41,351 bases of DNA from an uncultured Flavobacterium sp. (GCA_913061465.1 CAJXSU010000012.1:1-41351); one strand, 5' to 3'. Shown: positions 7,385 to 15,623, numbered from the stretch's first letter. Numbers and translations: made by a program. Notes: generated by a model from the sequence alone, not told the origin.

Positions 7385-8620
7385 ATGACTTTTCTCTATA
7401 ACTTCATAACACATTTTGCCTATTTTTTTTTAAGAATCTATGCGATTTTTAATAAAAAAATTAAATTATTTGTAAATGGTAGAGAAGAAACTTTTCAGCA
7501 TCTTTCTTCAATTAAAAGGGAAGATCGAACAATTTGGTTTCATATTGCCTCTTTAGGTGAATTTGAGCAAGCTATTCCAATAATAGAATCCACCAAAGAC
7601 AGTTGGCAAGATCATAAAATTATAGTTACTTTTTTCTCACCTTCTGGATATGAAATTAGAAAGAATTCTAAATTAGCAGATGTTATTTGCTATTTGCCTT
7701 TTGATACAAAAGCTAATATGAAGAAATTTGTAGAGCTGGTTCATCCAGAAATTGCCATTATTGTTAAATATGAATTTTGGCCTAATTTACTCAGGCAGCT
7801 AAAAAAACAATCTATACCTACAATTTTGGTTTCAGGTATTTTTAGAAAAAATCAGATATTTTTTAAGTTTACAGGGAAATGGTTGCGTAAGTCTTTGAAC
7901 GCATTTCATCATTTTTTTGTTCAGGATAGTTACTCAATGAATCTATTAGAATCGATAAATTTTAATAATACTTCCTTAACAGGAGATACACGCTTTGATC
8001 GTGTTTCAAAAATTTTAGAACAAGACAATACCTTGTCATTTATATCAGAATTTAAAAATAATCAATATACTATTGTCGCTGGAAGTACTTGGAATGAAGG
8101 AGAAGATTTCTTGATAAATTATATTAATAAATCTAAAGATGAAAAATTTATTATAGCACCCCATACTATTGATCACAATTCTATATTGAAATTAAAAAAA
8201 TCACTAAAAAAAGAAACCATTTTATATTCTGAAAAATCGGGGAAGAATCTCTCAGAGTACTCAGTATTTATTATTGACACTGTAGGCTTATTGACTAAAA
8301 TATATTCTTATGCAGATACTGCATATGTAGGAGGAGGATTTAGAACAGGTTTGCATAATATATTAGAACCAGCCATATTTGGGATTCCTATTGTTATTGG
8401 TCCAGAATATTCTAAGTTTAAAGAAGCATTAGACTTAGTTAACTTAAAAGGGTGTATTTCTGTTCATAACCAATCCGAATTTTCAAGTACTTTAAGGATG
8501 TTAAAAAATGATATAAATTATAGAAATGAAATGGGTAAAGTAAATAAAACGTACATTAAAAAAAATGTTGGAGCTACAGCTCAGATTATGCATTATATTA
8601 ACACTCAAATAAGATCATAA
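7385..8620 (+). CDS. waaA: 3-deoxy-D-manno-octulosonic acid (Kdo) transferase
   Basis: Transfers Kdo from CMP-Kdo to lipid A precursor (GT30) at the inner membrane, an essential early step of lipopolysaccharide core synthesis. An N-terminal hydrophobic helix (about 3-20) anchors it. The N-domain has HIASLGEFEQAIPI with the presumed catalytic Glu59. The C-domain has VAGSTWNEGE and the nucleotide-sugar site YVGGGFRTGLHNILEPAIFG. An in-frame ATG at 7361 would add eight residues but lies within the probable promoter. MTFLYNFITHFAYFF from 7385 fits relatives better (411 residues). Single-base spacing to the next gene suggests cotranscription with the YeeE/YedE pair. Confidence 0.94.
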   Translation: MTFLYNFITHFAYFFLRIYAIFNKKIKLFVNGREETFQHLSSIKREDRTIWFHIASLGEFEQAIPIIESTKDSWQDHKIIVTFFSPSGYEIRKNSKLADVICYLPFDTKANMKKFVELVHPEIAIIVKYEFWPNLLRQLKKQSIPTILVSGIFRKNQIFFKFTGKWLRKSLNAFHHFFVQDSYSMNLLESINFNNTSLTGDTRFDRVSKILEQDNTLSFISEFKNNQYTIVAGSTWNEGEDFLINYINKSKDEKFIIAPHTIDHNSILKLKKSLKKETILYSEKSGKNLSEYSVFIIDTVGLLTKIYSYADTAYVGGGFRTGLHNILEPAIFGIPIVIGPEYSKFKEALDLVNLKGCISVHNQSEFSSTLRMLKNDINYRNEMGKVNKTYIKKNVGATAQIMHYINTQIRS

Positions 8621-8621
8621 T

Positions 8622-9179
8622 ATGGAAATTGTTTTACAGCCTTGGCCATGGTTTGTTGGAGGCCCTCTAATAGCACTAACGTTGTTTTTATATTTTTACT
8701 TTGGTAAAAATTTTGGAGCATCAACCAATTTTGAAACATTATGTACAATTGCTGGTGCAGGTAGGGTATCAAACTATTTTAAAAAAGATTGGAAAGAAAG
8801 AGATTTTGCCTTGCTTTTTGTGGCAGGACTTATTATAGGTGGGTTTATTTCGTCAAATTATTTAATACCTAATCAAGCAATTGATTTAAATCCTACAACA
8901 ATTGAAGAGTTAACAGAGTTAGGGTTTTCAAATCCAGCAAAGTCGTATTTTCCAGACGAAATCTTTAGTTATGAGATCGCGATGTCTTTAAAAGGGTTTT
9001 TAATTTTAATTTTATCCGGAGTATGTATTGGTTTTGGCACCCGTTATGCTGGAGGTTGTACATCAGGACATGCTATTACGGGTTTAAGTAATTTTGAAAT
9101 TCCATCATTATTAGCGGTAATAGGTTTTTTTATTGGTGGCATTATTGCAGTTTGGTTTTTAATCCCTTTAATTTTTTAG
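8622..9179 (+). CDS. YeeE/YedE-family membrane protein, first half
   Basis: Membrane protein of 185 residues with about five hydrophobic segments. It carries the family signature GFGTRYAGGCTSGHAITGLSNF (glycines plus a conserved Cys) at about 140-162. Characterised YeeE/YedE (TsuA-like) proteins take up thiosulfate or related sulfur compounds and use such cysteines for relay. In Bacteroidota the transporter is commonly split into two adjacent genes, as here. It begins one base after waaA and abuts the second half. The next genes build molybdopterin, whose dithiolene needs sulfur, so sulfur supply is a reasonable but unproven role. Substrate could also be another sulfur or selenium species. 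Confidence 0.9.
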   Translation: MEIVLQPWPWFVGGPLIALTLFLYFYFGKNFGASTNFETLCTIAGAGRVSNYFKKDWKERDFALLFVAGLIIGGFISSNYLIPNQAIDLNPTTIEELTELGFSNPAKSYFPDEIFSYEIAMSLKGFLILILSGVCIGFGTRYAGGCTSGHAITGLSNFEIPSLLAVIGFFIGGIIAVWFLIPLIF

Positions 9180-9596
9180 ATGATGAAGAATATTAAATTT
9201 TTAGTATTAGGAATATTTTTTGCAATTGTTTTAAGTAAAGTACAAGCTATTTCTTGGTTCCGGTTTTATGAAATGTTCAAATTTCAATCCTTTCATATGT
9301 TTGGAATTATCGGAGGTGCCGTTATTTTTTCTGCAATGATTATGCAATTATTTAAAAAGGGAATAATCAAGGATATTAACGGAGATAAAATTGTTCCAAA
9401 GCAAAAGAAGAAAGGAGTTGTTAGAACCTTAGTAGGAGGAACTTTTTTTGGTTTAGGCTGGGGTGTTTCTGGTGCCTGTGCAGCGCCGGTGTTTGTCATA
9501 TTAGGATTCAAATGGCTGCCAGCTTTAATTATTCTTTTAGGAGCTTTAATAGGCGCCTTTATATATGGCTTGCTTAGCAATAGATTACCGAATTAA
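9180..9596 (+). CDS. YeeE/YedE-family membrane protein, second half (DUF6691-like)
   Basis: Partner of the preceding gene; its ATG follows the previous stop with no gap. The product is 138 residues with four hydrophobic helices. The motif FFGLGWGVSGACAAPVFVILG at about 96-116 is the mirror of the GGCTSGH motif in the first half, again with a conserved Cys in a glycine-rich turn. The start could be either of two adjacent ATG codons (MMKNIKFL); the first is used. Function is inferred from the family: one half of a sulfur-compound channel or transporter. moaA follows after 33 bases, possibly on the same transcript. Confidence 0.87.
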   Translation: MMKNIKFLVLGIFFAIVLSKVQAISWFRFYEMFKFQSFHMFGIIGGAVIFSAMIMQLFKKGIIKDINGDKIVPKQKKKGVVRTLVGGTFFGLGWGVSGACAAPVFVILGFKWLPALIILLGALIGAFIYGLLSNRLPN

Positions 9597-9629
9597 CTTA
9601 AAAAATAAATTAACCTAAACCAATTAAAA

Positions 9630-10625
9630 ATGCAACAGCAGTTGATAGATAGTTTTGGGAGACAAATGAATTATATCCGTTTGGCAGTTACAGATCGATG
9701 TAATTTACGATGTCAATATTGTATGCCTGCTCACGGCATAGAAATTGCACCTCGAGCTGATTTATTAACCTTCAAAGAAATGTATCGTATCATTCGAGTA
9801 TTAACTGAATTAGGCGTTACAAAAATTAGATTAACAGGAGGTGAACCTTTTGTTCGAAAAGACTTAATGGGTTTTTTAGAAATGCTTTCATTTAATGATT
9901 TGTTAGAGGCAATCAATATTACAACTAATGGAGCTATGATTTCTAAACATATTCCAGTCCTAGAGAGTATGGATAAAATTAAACACATCAACTTAAGTAT
10001 TGATAGTTTACAAAAGGAGAAATTTCATCAAATTACAAGAAGAGATGTTTTTCCTGAAGTGTATAAAACTTTTGAGGCTTTAGAAAAAAGTAATTTAAAT
10101 TTAAAATTAAATATTGTTGTTCAACAAGGATTTAATACGGATGAAATTATTGATTTTGTTGCTTTAACACAAGATAAAAATGTTGCAGTTCGTTTTATTG
10201 AGGAAATGCCATTTAATGGAAAAGGTCAGAGAGATATAAAAGAAAATTGGAATTATACTCGCATTTTAGAGGAGATAAAAACTAAGTTTGATCCAAAACC
10301 TTTAGTTTCAGAAATATCATCTACTTCCAAGAATTTTAGCATAAAAGGACACAAGGGGACTGTGGGAATTATTCCTGCTTTTACAAGAACTATTTGTGGA
10401 GATTGCAATAGGATTAGAATAACTCCAGTTGGAACTTTCAAAAATTGTCTATTTGACGATGGGGTTTTTAACATTAGGGATTTCCTTAGAAATGGTGCCA
10501 GTAATAATGATTTAAAGGAACTATTCTTGAAGTTAGTGAAGGAAAAACCAGCAAATGGTTTTATAGCTGAATCAAATCGTAAAAAAGGGAATGTTACTGA
10601 GAGTATGTCAACAATAGGTGGTTAA
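9630..10625 (+). CDS. moaA: GTP 3',8-cyclase MoaA (radical SAM)
   Basis: First enzyme of molybdopterin synthesis. It converts GTP to 3',8-cyclo-GTP by radical SAM chemistry, after which MoaC makes cyclic pyranopterin phosphate. The N-terminal cluster motif C24-x3-C28-x2-C31 (TDRCNLRCQYCMP) binds the SAM 4Fe-4S cluster. The GTP-binding cluster cysteines C256, C259 and C273 are present (CGDCNRIRITPVGTFKNC). LTGGEPFVRKDL is the usual glycine-rich SAM-binding stretch. The protein ends in MSTIGG, the conserved double-glycine tail required for activity. 331 residues, normal length. It heads the + strand Moco run; a 76-base gap precedes moeA. Confidence 0.97.
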   Translation: MQQQLIDSFGRQMNYIRLAVTDRCNLRCQYCMPAHGIEIAPRADLLTFKEMYRIIRVLTELGVTKIRLTGGEPFVRKDLMGFLEMLSFNDLLEAINITTNGAMISKHIPVLESMDKIKHINLSIDSLQKEKFHQITRRDVFPEVYKTFEALEKSNLNLKLNIVVQQGFNTDEIIDFVALTQDKNVAVRFIEEMPFNGKGQRDIKENWNYTRILEEIKTKFDPKPLVSEISSTSKNFSIKGHKGTVGIIPAFTRTICGDCNRIRITPVGTFKNCLFDDGVFNIRDFLRNGASNNDLKELFLKLVKEKPANGFIAESNRKKGNVTESMSTIGG

Positions 10626-10701
10626 ATGTATTCATTTAACCAGGCAATAGTATTTAATAAGTTTTCCAAAAAAGAAGAATAAAAATAAGTATAAGAAGAA
10701 A

Positions 10702-11889
10702 ATGATATCAGTTCAAGAAGCCTTAGAAATTGTTTTAAAAAATAGTCTAGATTTTGAATCTGAAAAAATTCCTTTTATGAAATCTGTAGGGCGTATTTTA
10801 AAAGAGGATATCTATGCAGATAGAGATTTTCCCCCATTTAATAGAGTTTCAATGGATGGTATTGCACTAGATTATACTTCTTTTCAAAACGGAGAAAGAG
10901 CCTTTTTTATAGAGGGGATTCAGCCAGCAGGAAGCCCTCAAATTTCGTTAAGTGATCACAAGAATTGCATAGAGGTAATGACAGGAGCTGTATTACCAGA
11001 CAATACAAATGTAGTTATTAGATATGAAGATGTACTAATTGAAAATGGAATAGCAAAAATTCAATTAAATGAAGTTGCACATTTTCAAAACATTCACCCA
11101 AAAGGAAAAGATAGAAAAGAAGGAGATATTTTAATTCATAGAAATAAGCTTATTTCTGCTTCAGAAATTGGTGTATTAGCAACTGTTGGTAACTCTAAAG
11201 TAATGGTAGCTAAACAGCCTAGGGTTATGATTATTTCTACGGGTGATGAATTAGTTGGTGTAAACGAGACTCCATTAGATCATCAAATTAGAATGAGTAA
11301 CGTGTACACTCTGGTTTCATTATTAAATCGTTTACATATTTCGTCAGAGACAGATCATATTTCAGATGATAAACCTATTTTGAAACAAAAGATTAAAGAG
11401 TATTTAAATGATTTTGACGTCTTATTATTTAGTGGAGCTGTAAGTAAGGGTAAATTTGACTTTCTGCCTCAAGTTTTTCAAGAATTAGGAGTAGAAAAAT
11501 TATTTCATAAGGTATCACAAAGACCAGGAAAACCTTTTTGGTTTGGTCAAAAAAAAGCATGTAGATTATTTGCTTTCCCAGGAAATCCAATATCAACTTT
11601 TGCAAATTGTTTAGCCTATTTTTACCCTTGGTATATAAAGTCTATAGGGGTAAACACCAATGATGAAACTGCAATTCTAACAGAAAATGTTTCGTTTAAC
11701 CCAAATTTAACGTACTTTTTACAAGTAAAATTATCTCATAAATATGGGCACTTGTTAGCAACACCTATAAAAGGTAATGGGTCTGGTGATTTAGCTAGTT
11801 TAGTAAATTCTGATGCTTTTATTCAATTGCCAAAAGATAAAAAAGAGTTTAGAAAAGGAGAAAATTACCCAATAATAAGATATAGATAA
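10702..11889 (+). CDS. moeA: Molybdopterin molybdenumtransferase MoeA
   Basis: Inserts molybdate into adenylylated molybdopterin, releasing Moco. Domains in order: N-terminal MoeA domain with SMDGIALDY and EVMTGAVLPDNTNVVIRYED, the MoCF (MogA-like) domain at about 175-315 with IISTGDELV, LLFSGAVSKGKFDFL and FAFPGNPIST, then the C-terminal beta-barrel domain IV to residue 395. Length matches E. coli MoeA. No separate MogA/MoaB adenylyltransferase gene is visible in the window, so that step must come from elsewhere or from a related protein. The stop overlaps the start of moaC by one base, implying coupled translation. Confidence 0.96.
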   Translation: MISVQEALEIVLKNSLDFESEKIPFMKSVGRILKEDIYADRDFPPFNRVSMDGIALDYTSFQNGERAFFIEGIQPAGSPQISLSDHKNCIEVMTGAVLPDNTNVVIRYEDVLIENGIAKIQLNEVAHFQNIHPKGKDRKEGDILIHRNKLISASEIGVLATVGNSKVMVAKQPRVMIISTGDELVGVNETPLDHQIRMSNVYTLVSLLNRLHISSETDHISDDKPILKQKIKEYLNDFDVLLFSGAVSKGKFDFLPQVFQELGVEKLFHKVSQRPGKPFWFGQKKACRLFAFPGNPISTFANCLAYFYPWYIKSIGVNTNDETAILTENVSFNPNLTYFLQVKLSHKYGHLLATPIKGNGSGDLASLVNSDAFIQLPKDKKEFRKGENYPIIRYR

Positions 11890-12365
11890 TGAGCAACTTT
11901 AGTCATTTAAATGAAAACAATAACCCAAAAATGGTTAATGTTTCTGATAAGAAAATCACCAAAAGAACCGCCATTGCAAAAGCAACCATGTTTCTAGGAA
12001 AAGAAATAATTACCCACTTTAATAATGATGAATTAATTACCAAAAAAGGACCTGTTTTTCAAACCGCTATTATAGCAGGGATTCAAGGGGTAAAAAAGAC
12101 ATCAGAAATCATTCCTATGTGTCATCCGTTATTAATAAATGGAGTTGATATAAATATTAATATTATAAATTCTGAACATGTAGAAGTTCTGTGTGAGGTA
12201 ATTATTGAAGGAAAAACAGGTGTTGAAATGGAGGCCTTAACAGGAGTAAATATAACTTGTTTAACTATTTACGACATGTGTAAAAGTATAAGCCAAGATA
12301 TTATTATTAAAGAAGTAAAGTTGTTAGAGAAAACAGGAGGAAAATCGGACATAAAAAATGGCTAA
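11889..12365 (+). CDS. moaC: Cyclic pyranopterin monophosphate synthase MoaC
   Basis: Converts the MoaA product to cyclic pyranopterin monophosphate. Active-site features are present: the basic KK at 69-70, IPMCHPLLINGVDI with His79, the acidic EMEALTGV stretch, and LTIYDMCKS with Asp129. The 158-residue length is normal. The first base of its ATG is the last base of the moeA stop, and its own end overlaps mobA by 8 bases, so moeA, moaC and mobA form a tightly coupled block. Nothing unusual in the sequence. Confidence 0.96.
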   Translation: MSNFSHLNENNNPKMVNVSDKKITKRTAIAKATMFLGKEIITHFNNDELITKKGPVFQTAIIAGIQGVKKTSEIIPMCHPLLINGVDININIINSEHVEVLCEVIIEGKTGVEMEALTGVNITCLTIYDMCKSISQDIIIKEVKLLEKTGGKSDIKNG

Positions 12366-13461
12366 ACATCAAAAACATACTAATATTTCACGAAGAAAAA
12401 ATGGAAATTTTGCACCTAATGAAATCTCAATTTTAGGAGCAAAATGTAGTATTATTTCTGATTTGGTTGATCAAGTTTCTAAAAGGGTATCAAATTATAA
12501 CTTAGCCTATTTTGACGCTTCCCACGCCAAAAATGTTGAAGAAAATCTTTTGACAGATTTTACCTTTCATCACGATGGTAACTTAAGTATTACAACAACT
12601 ATTCCTGTAAACAAATATGTACAAAGAATTCAATTTACCCAGTTTGATTTTGTTTTTATCAATGGCAATCATTACTCTGGAGAAAAACAAGTTGTATTCC
12701 TTGACCCGGAAAAAGAAGCTTCTATAAATAAACGAATTGAACAAATTTCTGCGATTCATTTTTTTATAAAACTTACTCAAGAGATTGAACCATTTAAATC
12801 TTTAAAAGAGAAGTTTTCTAACTGGAATGAAATTCCAACTTATGAAATCAATGAAATTGAAAAAATAATAAATCATATTTCTCAAATCATTTCAGAAACC
12901 GTTCCAAAAATTAGAGGATTAGTTCTAACAGGAGGACAAAGTACTCGAATGGGGAAAGATAAATCGGAATTGTATTATCATGGAAAACCTCAAAAAGAAT
13001 TTGTCAAGAATTTACTTGAAGAGGAGGGGATTAAAACTCATTATTCTGTTCAAGTAAACAATAAAAAAGAAGATGAAATTCATGATGTTTTTTTGAATTT
13101 AGGCCCATTTGGAGGAATCTGTTCGGCTTTTCAAAAAGACCCTAACTCAGCTTGGATAGTTTTGGCAACAGATTTACCATTTTTAGATAAAAACTTGATT
13201 AAGTTATTGTTAGAAAAAAGAAACCCAGCCAAAGTTGCTACTGCTGTTATTGGGAAAGGGAAGCAATTTCCTGAGCCTTTGATAACAATATACGAGCCAA
13301 AAGCGTATTCAATATTATTACAATATTTAGCACAGGGATATTCTTGTCCGCGTAAAATGCTCATTAATTCAGATATAGAAATTTTAGAAGTAGATGATAA
13401 TTTAATACAAAATATTAATACTCCAGAAGAATATGCTGCTGCAATAAAAGAATTAAATTAA
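12358..13461 (+). CDS. MobA-type nucleotidyltransferase with N-terminal MobB-like domain lacking a P-loop
   Basis: The C-terminal half (about 184-367) is a molybdenum cofactor guanylyl/cytidylyl transferase. It has the nucleotide loop LTGGQSTRMGKDKSE (190-204), NLGPFGGICSAF, and ATDLPFLD with the metal-binding Asp272. It would attach GMP or CMP to molybdopterin; the specificity (MobA versus MocA) is not clear. The first 183 residues are not part of MobA. Their order resembles MobB: strand ISILGAKCSII, YNLAYFDASHAKN, FDFVFINGNH, then QVVFLDPEKEASINKRIEQI. However, the Walker A loop is replaced by GAKCSII with no GK(S/T). MobB assignment of this half is inference. It overlaps moaC by 8 bases; moeB starts 2 bases after it. 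Confidence 0.88.
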   Translation: MAKHQKHTNISRRKNGNFAPNEISILGAKCSIISDLVDQVSKRVSNYNLAYFDASHAKNVEENLLTDFTFHHDGNLSITTTIPVNKYVQRIQFTQFDFVFINGNHYSGEKQVVFLDPEKEASINKRIEQISAIHFFIKLTQEIEPFKSLKEKFSNWNEIPTYEINEIEKIINHISQIISETVPKIRGLVLTGGQSTRMGKDKSELYYHGKPQKEFVKNLLEEEGIKTHYSVQVNNKKEDEIHDVFLNLGPFGGICSAFQKDPNSAWIVLATDLPFLDKNLIKLLLEKRNPAKVATAVIGKGKQFPEPLITIYEPKAYSILLQYLAQGYSCPRKMLINSDIEILEVDDNLIQNINTPEEYAAAIKELN

Positions 13462-13463
13462 GG

Positions 13464-14543
13464 ATGTCACACATTAGAAAGTCAGATTTATTTAAGCGCC
13501 AAATTACTTTATCAGAAATTGGTGAAAATGGTCAGCAGAAACTTCAAGATGCAAAAATTTTGGTAGTTGGATGCGGAGGTTTAGGAAGTTTAATTGCTGT
13601 CTATTTAGGGTCAAGTGGAGTTGGAAAACTTCATTTAATAGATTTTGACACGGTAGATATTACCAATTTACACAGACAAGTTTTTTATTCTTTAGATGAT
13701 GTTGGTTTTTCAAAATCAGAATGTCTAGCAAATTTCATTACACAAAGATCTCCTTTTACAGATGTTAGTTTTTCTAAGGAAGCTATCACCAAAGAAAATG
13801 TAATTGAATTAATTTCTGAATATGATGTTATTGTAGACGGAACCGATAGTTTACCAACGAAGTATTTATTAAATGACGCTTGTGTTATTCATGAGAAACC
13901 ACTCGTATATGGTTCTTTATATAAGTTTGATGGCTATGTTAGCACCTTTAATTTGAAACAAGAGGATGGTAGTTTTTCAGCTAATTTACGCGATGCATTT
14001 CCAGATATGAATACAGATGTTGCTAATTGTGAAGAAGCAGGAACATTAAACGCAATTGTTGGTATGATAGCAACCGCTCAAGTGAATGAAGTTTTAAAAA
14101 TTATATCAAGCGTTGGAAAACCTTTAACCAATGAGCTGTTAATTTATAATGTACTTCATAACACGCAATTAAAGATGAAACTATCCTCCAATATATTAAA
14201 AGAGGAAATTGCATCATCATTTAATACCCAAAATTATTTTGATGCCGCTTGCGGAACTCAAAATCCAGATTGGCAAATTTCTCCAAAAGAGTTAAAAAAT
14301 AAAATTGGAGATTCAAATCTTGAATTAATTGCTGTTTTACCCAACTTAAAATTACCTTTTAAAGTTCATCAAACCATACCAATTCAAGAGTTTGATGCAG
14401 GTACGTTAAAGATTGATAAAGAGAAATTATACATTATGGTTTGTCAAAGAGGACTCAATAGTTATAGAGCTACAGTAAAATTGAAAGAAAAGTATCCAAG
14501 CTTAAAGGTATTGAACTTAACCGGTGGAATAAGTAGTTATTGA
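13464..14543 (+). CDS. MoeB/ThiF/HesA-type adenylyltransferase fused to a rhodanese domain
   Basis: E1-like enzyme that adenylates the C-terminal glycine of MoaD so that sulfur can be loaded. The ATP site GCGGLGS (36-42), Asp60/Asp62, Arg71 (NLHRQV) and Asp127 (VVDGTD) are present, with Cys189 in NCEEAGT at the usual conserved-Cys position. A rhodanese-like domain follows (about 270-359) with its Cys327 in MVCQRGLNS and an ending LNLTGGISSY. Fusion to rhodanese (as in MOCS3/Uba4 and many bacterial MoeBs) points to direct sulfur transfer. The zinc-binding CxxC pairs normal in MoeB are missing: the first site reads NLRD (175-178) and no second pair is seen. ATG, two bases after mobA. Confidence 0.92.
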   Translation: MSHIRKSDLFKRQITLSEIGENGQQKLQDAKILVVGCGGLGSLIAVYLGSSGVGKLHLIDFDTVDITNLHRQVFYSLDDVGFSKSECLANFITQRSPFTDVSFSKEAITKENVIELISEYDVIVDGTDSLPTKYLLNDACVIHEKPLVYGSLYKFDGYVSTFNLKQEDGSFSANLRDAFPDMNTDVANCEEAGTLNAIVGMIATAQVNEVLKIISSVGKPLTNELLIYNVLHNTQLKMKLSSNILKEEIASSFNTQNYFDAACGTQNPDWQISPKELKNKIGDSNLELIAVLPNLKLPFKVHQTIPIQEFDAGTLKIDKEKLYIMVCQRGLNSYRATVKLKEKYPSLKVLNLTGGISSY

Positions 14544-14595
14544 TGATGGTGAGTCATTTTTCAATGATACAATCTCAGTAATTTATTAAATAGCA

Positions 14596-15018
14596 TTAAG
14601 GGTGTGCATTTACCCAAACCTCCCCATCAGAAAAATGTTCTTTTTTCCAAATAGGAACTGTTTCTTTTAAAGTATCTATAGCAAATTCGCAGGCTTCAAA
14701 TGCAGCTTTTCTGTGCGGAGCAGAAACTACAATAATTACTGGGATGTCTCCAATTTGAAGCATCCCTTCTGCGTGATGAATAGCTATTTTTTTAATAGAA
14801 AACTTTTTTAAAGCTACTTCAGCAATGTATTGCATTTCTTTAATTGCCATGGTCTGATAGGTAGAAAACTCTAATTGTATTACTTCTTTTTTTTGGGTAC
14901 TGTTTCTTACAGTTCCAACAAATGCTACTATACCCCCACAAGAATCATCTGTTACAAATTCGTAACATTTATCTAGGTTTAATTTTTCTGAAGTAATTTT
15001 AATAGAAGTATTGCTCAT
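14596..15018 (-). CDS. moaE: Molybdopterin synthase catalytic subunit MoaE
   Basis: Large subunit of molybdopterin synthase, which uses MoaD thiocarboxylate to add two sulfurs to cyclic pyranopterin monophosphate. Conserved features: GGIVAFVGTVRN, HHAEGMLQIGDIPVIIVVSA, HRKAAFEA (His102-Arg103), then Lys118 and Lys125/126 in LKETVPIWKKEHF, which form the active site. 140 residues, normal. It lies on the opposite strand to moaA-moeB, converging with moeB (52-base gap). Its ATG is 65 bases from the divergently read DUF3817 gene. A TATTTTTG at 15026-15033 on the - strand, seven bases before the ATG, could be a -7 box, implying an almost leaderless mRNA. Confidence 0.96.
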   Translation of the reverse strand: MSNTSIKITSEKLNLDKCYEFVTDDSCGGIVAFVGTVRNSTQKKEVIQLEFSTYQTMAIKEMQYIAEVALKKFSIKKIAIHHAEGMLQIGDIPVIIVVSAPHRKAAFEACEFAIDTLKETVPIWKKEHFSDGEVWVNAHP

Positions 15019-15047
15019 ACTTTCACAAAAATAGGAAATCTAGCTCG

Positions 15048-15055
15048 TATCTTTG
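15048..15055 (+). promoter_or_regulatory. Candidate -7 promoter element of the DUF3817 gene
   Basis: TATCTTTG is a full match to the Bacteroidota -7 box, 27 bases before the ATG at 15083. A weak -33-like TTTC lies at 15021-15024. Confidence 0.5.
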
Positions 15056-15082
15056 TAGGAATAATTTTAGACATTAATAATT

Positions 15083-15358
15083 ATGAAAACTTTTTTTAGA
15101 GTTGTTAGTTTTTTAGAGGGAACTTCTTATTTACTATTGCTTTTTATAGCTGTGCCAATTAAGTATTGGATGAATGACCCACAATATGTTAAGTTATTAG
15201 GGATGCCACATGGTTTATTATTTGTAGGCTACATAGTACTAGCTTTTCTCTTAAGATCTGAGTTGAATTGGAATATTAAGACATTTGGTGCTGTTTTATT
15301 AGCGTCAATTCTTCCTTTTGGCACCTTCTATGTAGATAAGAAATATTTAAGAAATTAG
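15083..15358 (+). CDS. DUF3817-family small membrane protein
   Basis: A 91-residue protein with three hydrophobic helices. It has the DUF3817 signature: RVVSFLEGTSYLLLLFIAVPIKYW, then MPHGLLFVGYIVLAFLL, then a C-terminal helix ending LPFGTFYVDKKYLRN. The Glu in the first helix and the MPHG motif are typical. The function of this family is not known. It sits between moaE and moaD on the opposite strand. Its stop codon (15356-15358) overlaps that of moaD (15355-15357) tail to tail. Nothing in the sequence ties it to Moco synthesis beyond position. Confidence 0.88.
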   Translation: MKTFFRVVSFLEGTSYLLLLFIAVPIKYWMNDPQYVKLLGMPHGLLFVGYIVLAFLLRSELNWNIKTFGAVLLASILPFGTFYVDKKYLRN

Positions 15359-15597
15359 CCACCACTTACAGGTGGAATAATAGCAATTATGTCATTTTCT
15401 TTTAACACAGTTTCATTAGATGCGTAGCTCTCATTAACAGCAATTGCATAAGAATTAATTTCTGTTACTTGAGGATATTGCTTTTTTAATTGTGTCTTAA
15501 ACTCTAGAATAGTAGTATTAGATGAGACTGAAAAAACAATGCTTGTTGCACCTATAAGTTCTTTTGATATTCCAAAAAGAAGTACTTTTAAATTCAT
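15355..15597 (-). CDS. moaD: Molybdopterin synthase sulfur carrier subunit MoaD
   Basis: Ubiquitin-like sulfur carrier (ThiS/MoaD fold) of 80 residues ending in PPVSGG. The terminal glycine is adenylated by the MoeB-like enzyme and converted to a thiocarboxylate. Strand-helix order is as in the family: MNLKVLLFGISKELIG, helix TILEFKTQLKKQYP, then AIAVNESYASNETVLKENDIIAIIPP. It is read on the - strand 26 bases after the DUF5686 gene and so may share that transcript rather than the moaE one. Its 3' end overlaps the DUF3817 gene by 4 bases. Confidence 0.95.
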   Translation of the reverse strand: MNLKVLLFGISKELIGATSIVFSVSSNTTILEFKTQLKKQYPQVTEINSYAIAVNESYASNETVLKENDIIAIIPPVSGG

Positions 15598-15623
15598 ATT
15601 GTCAAAGATAATAGATATTTCAA

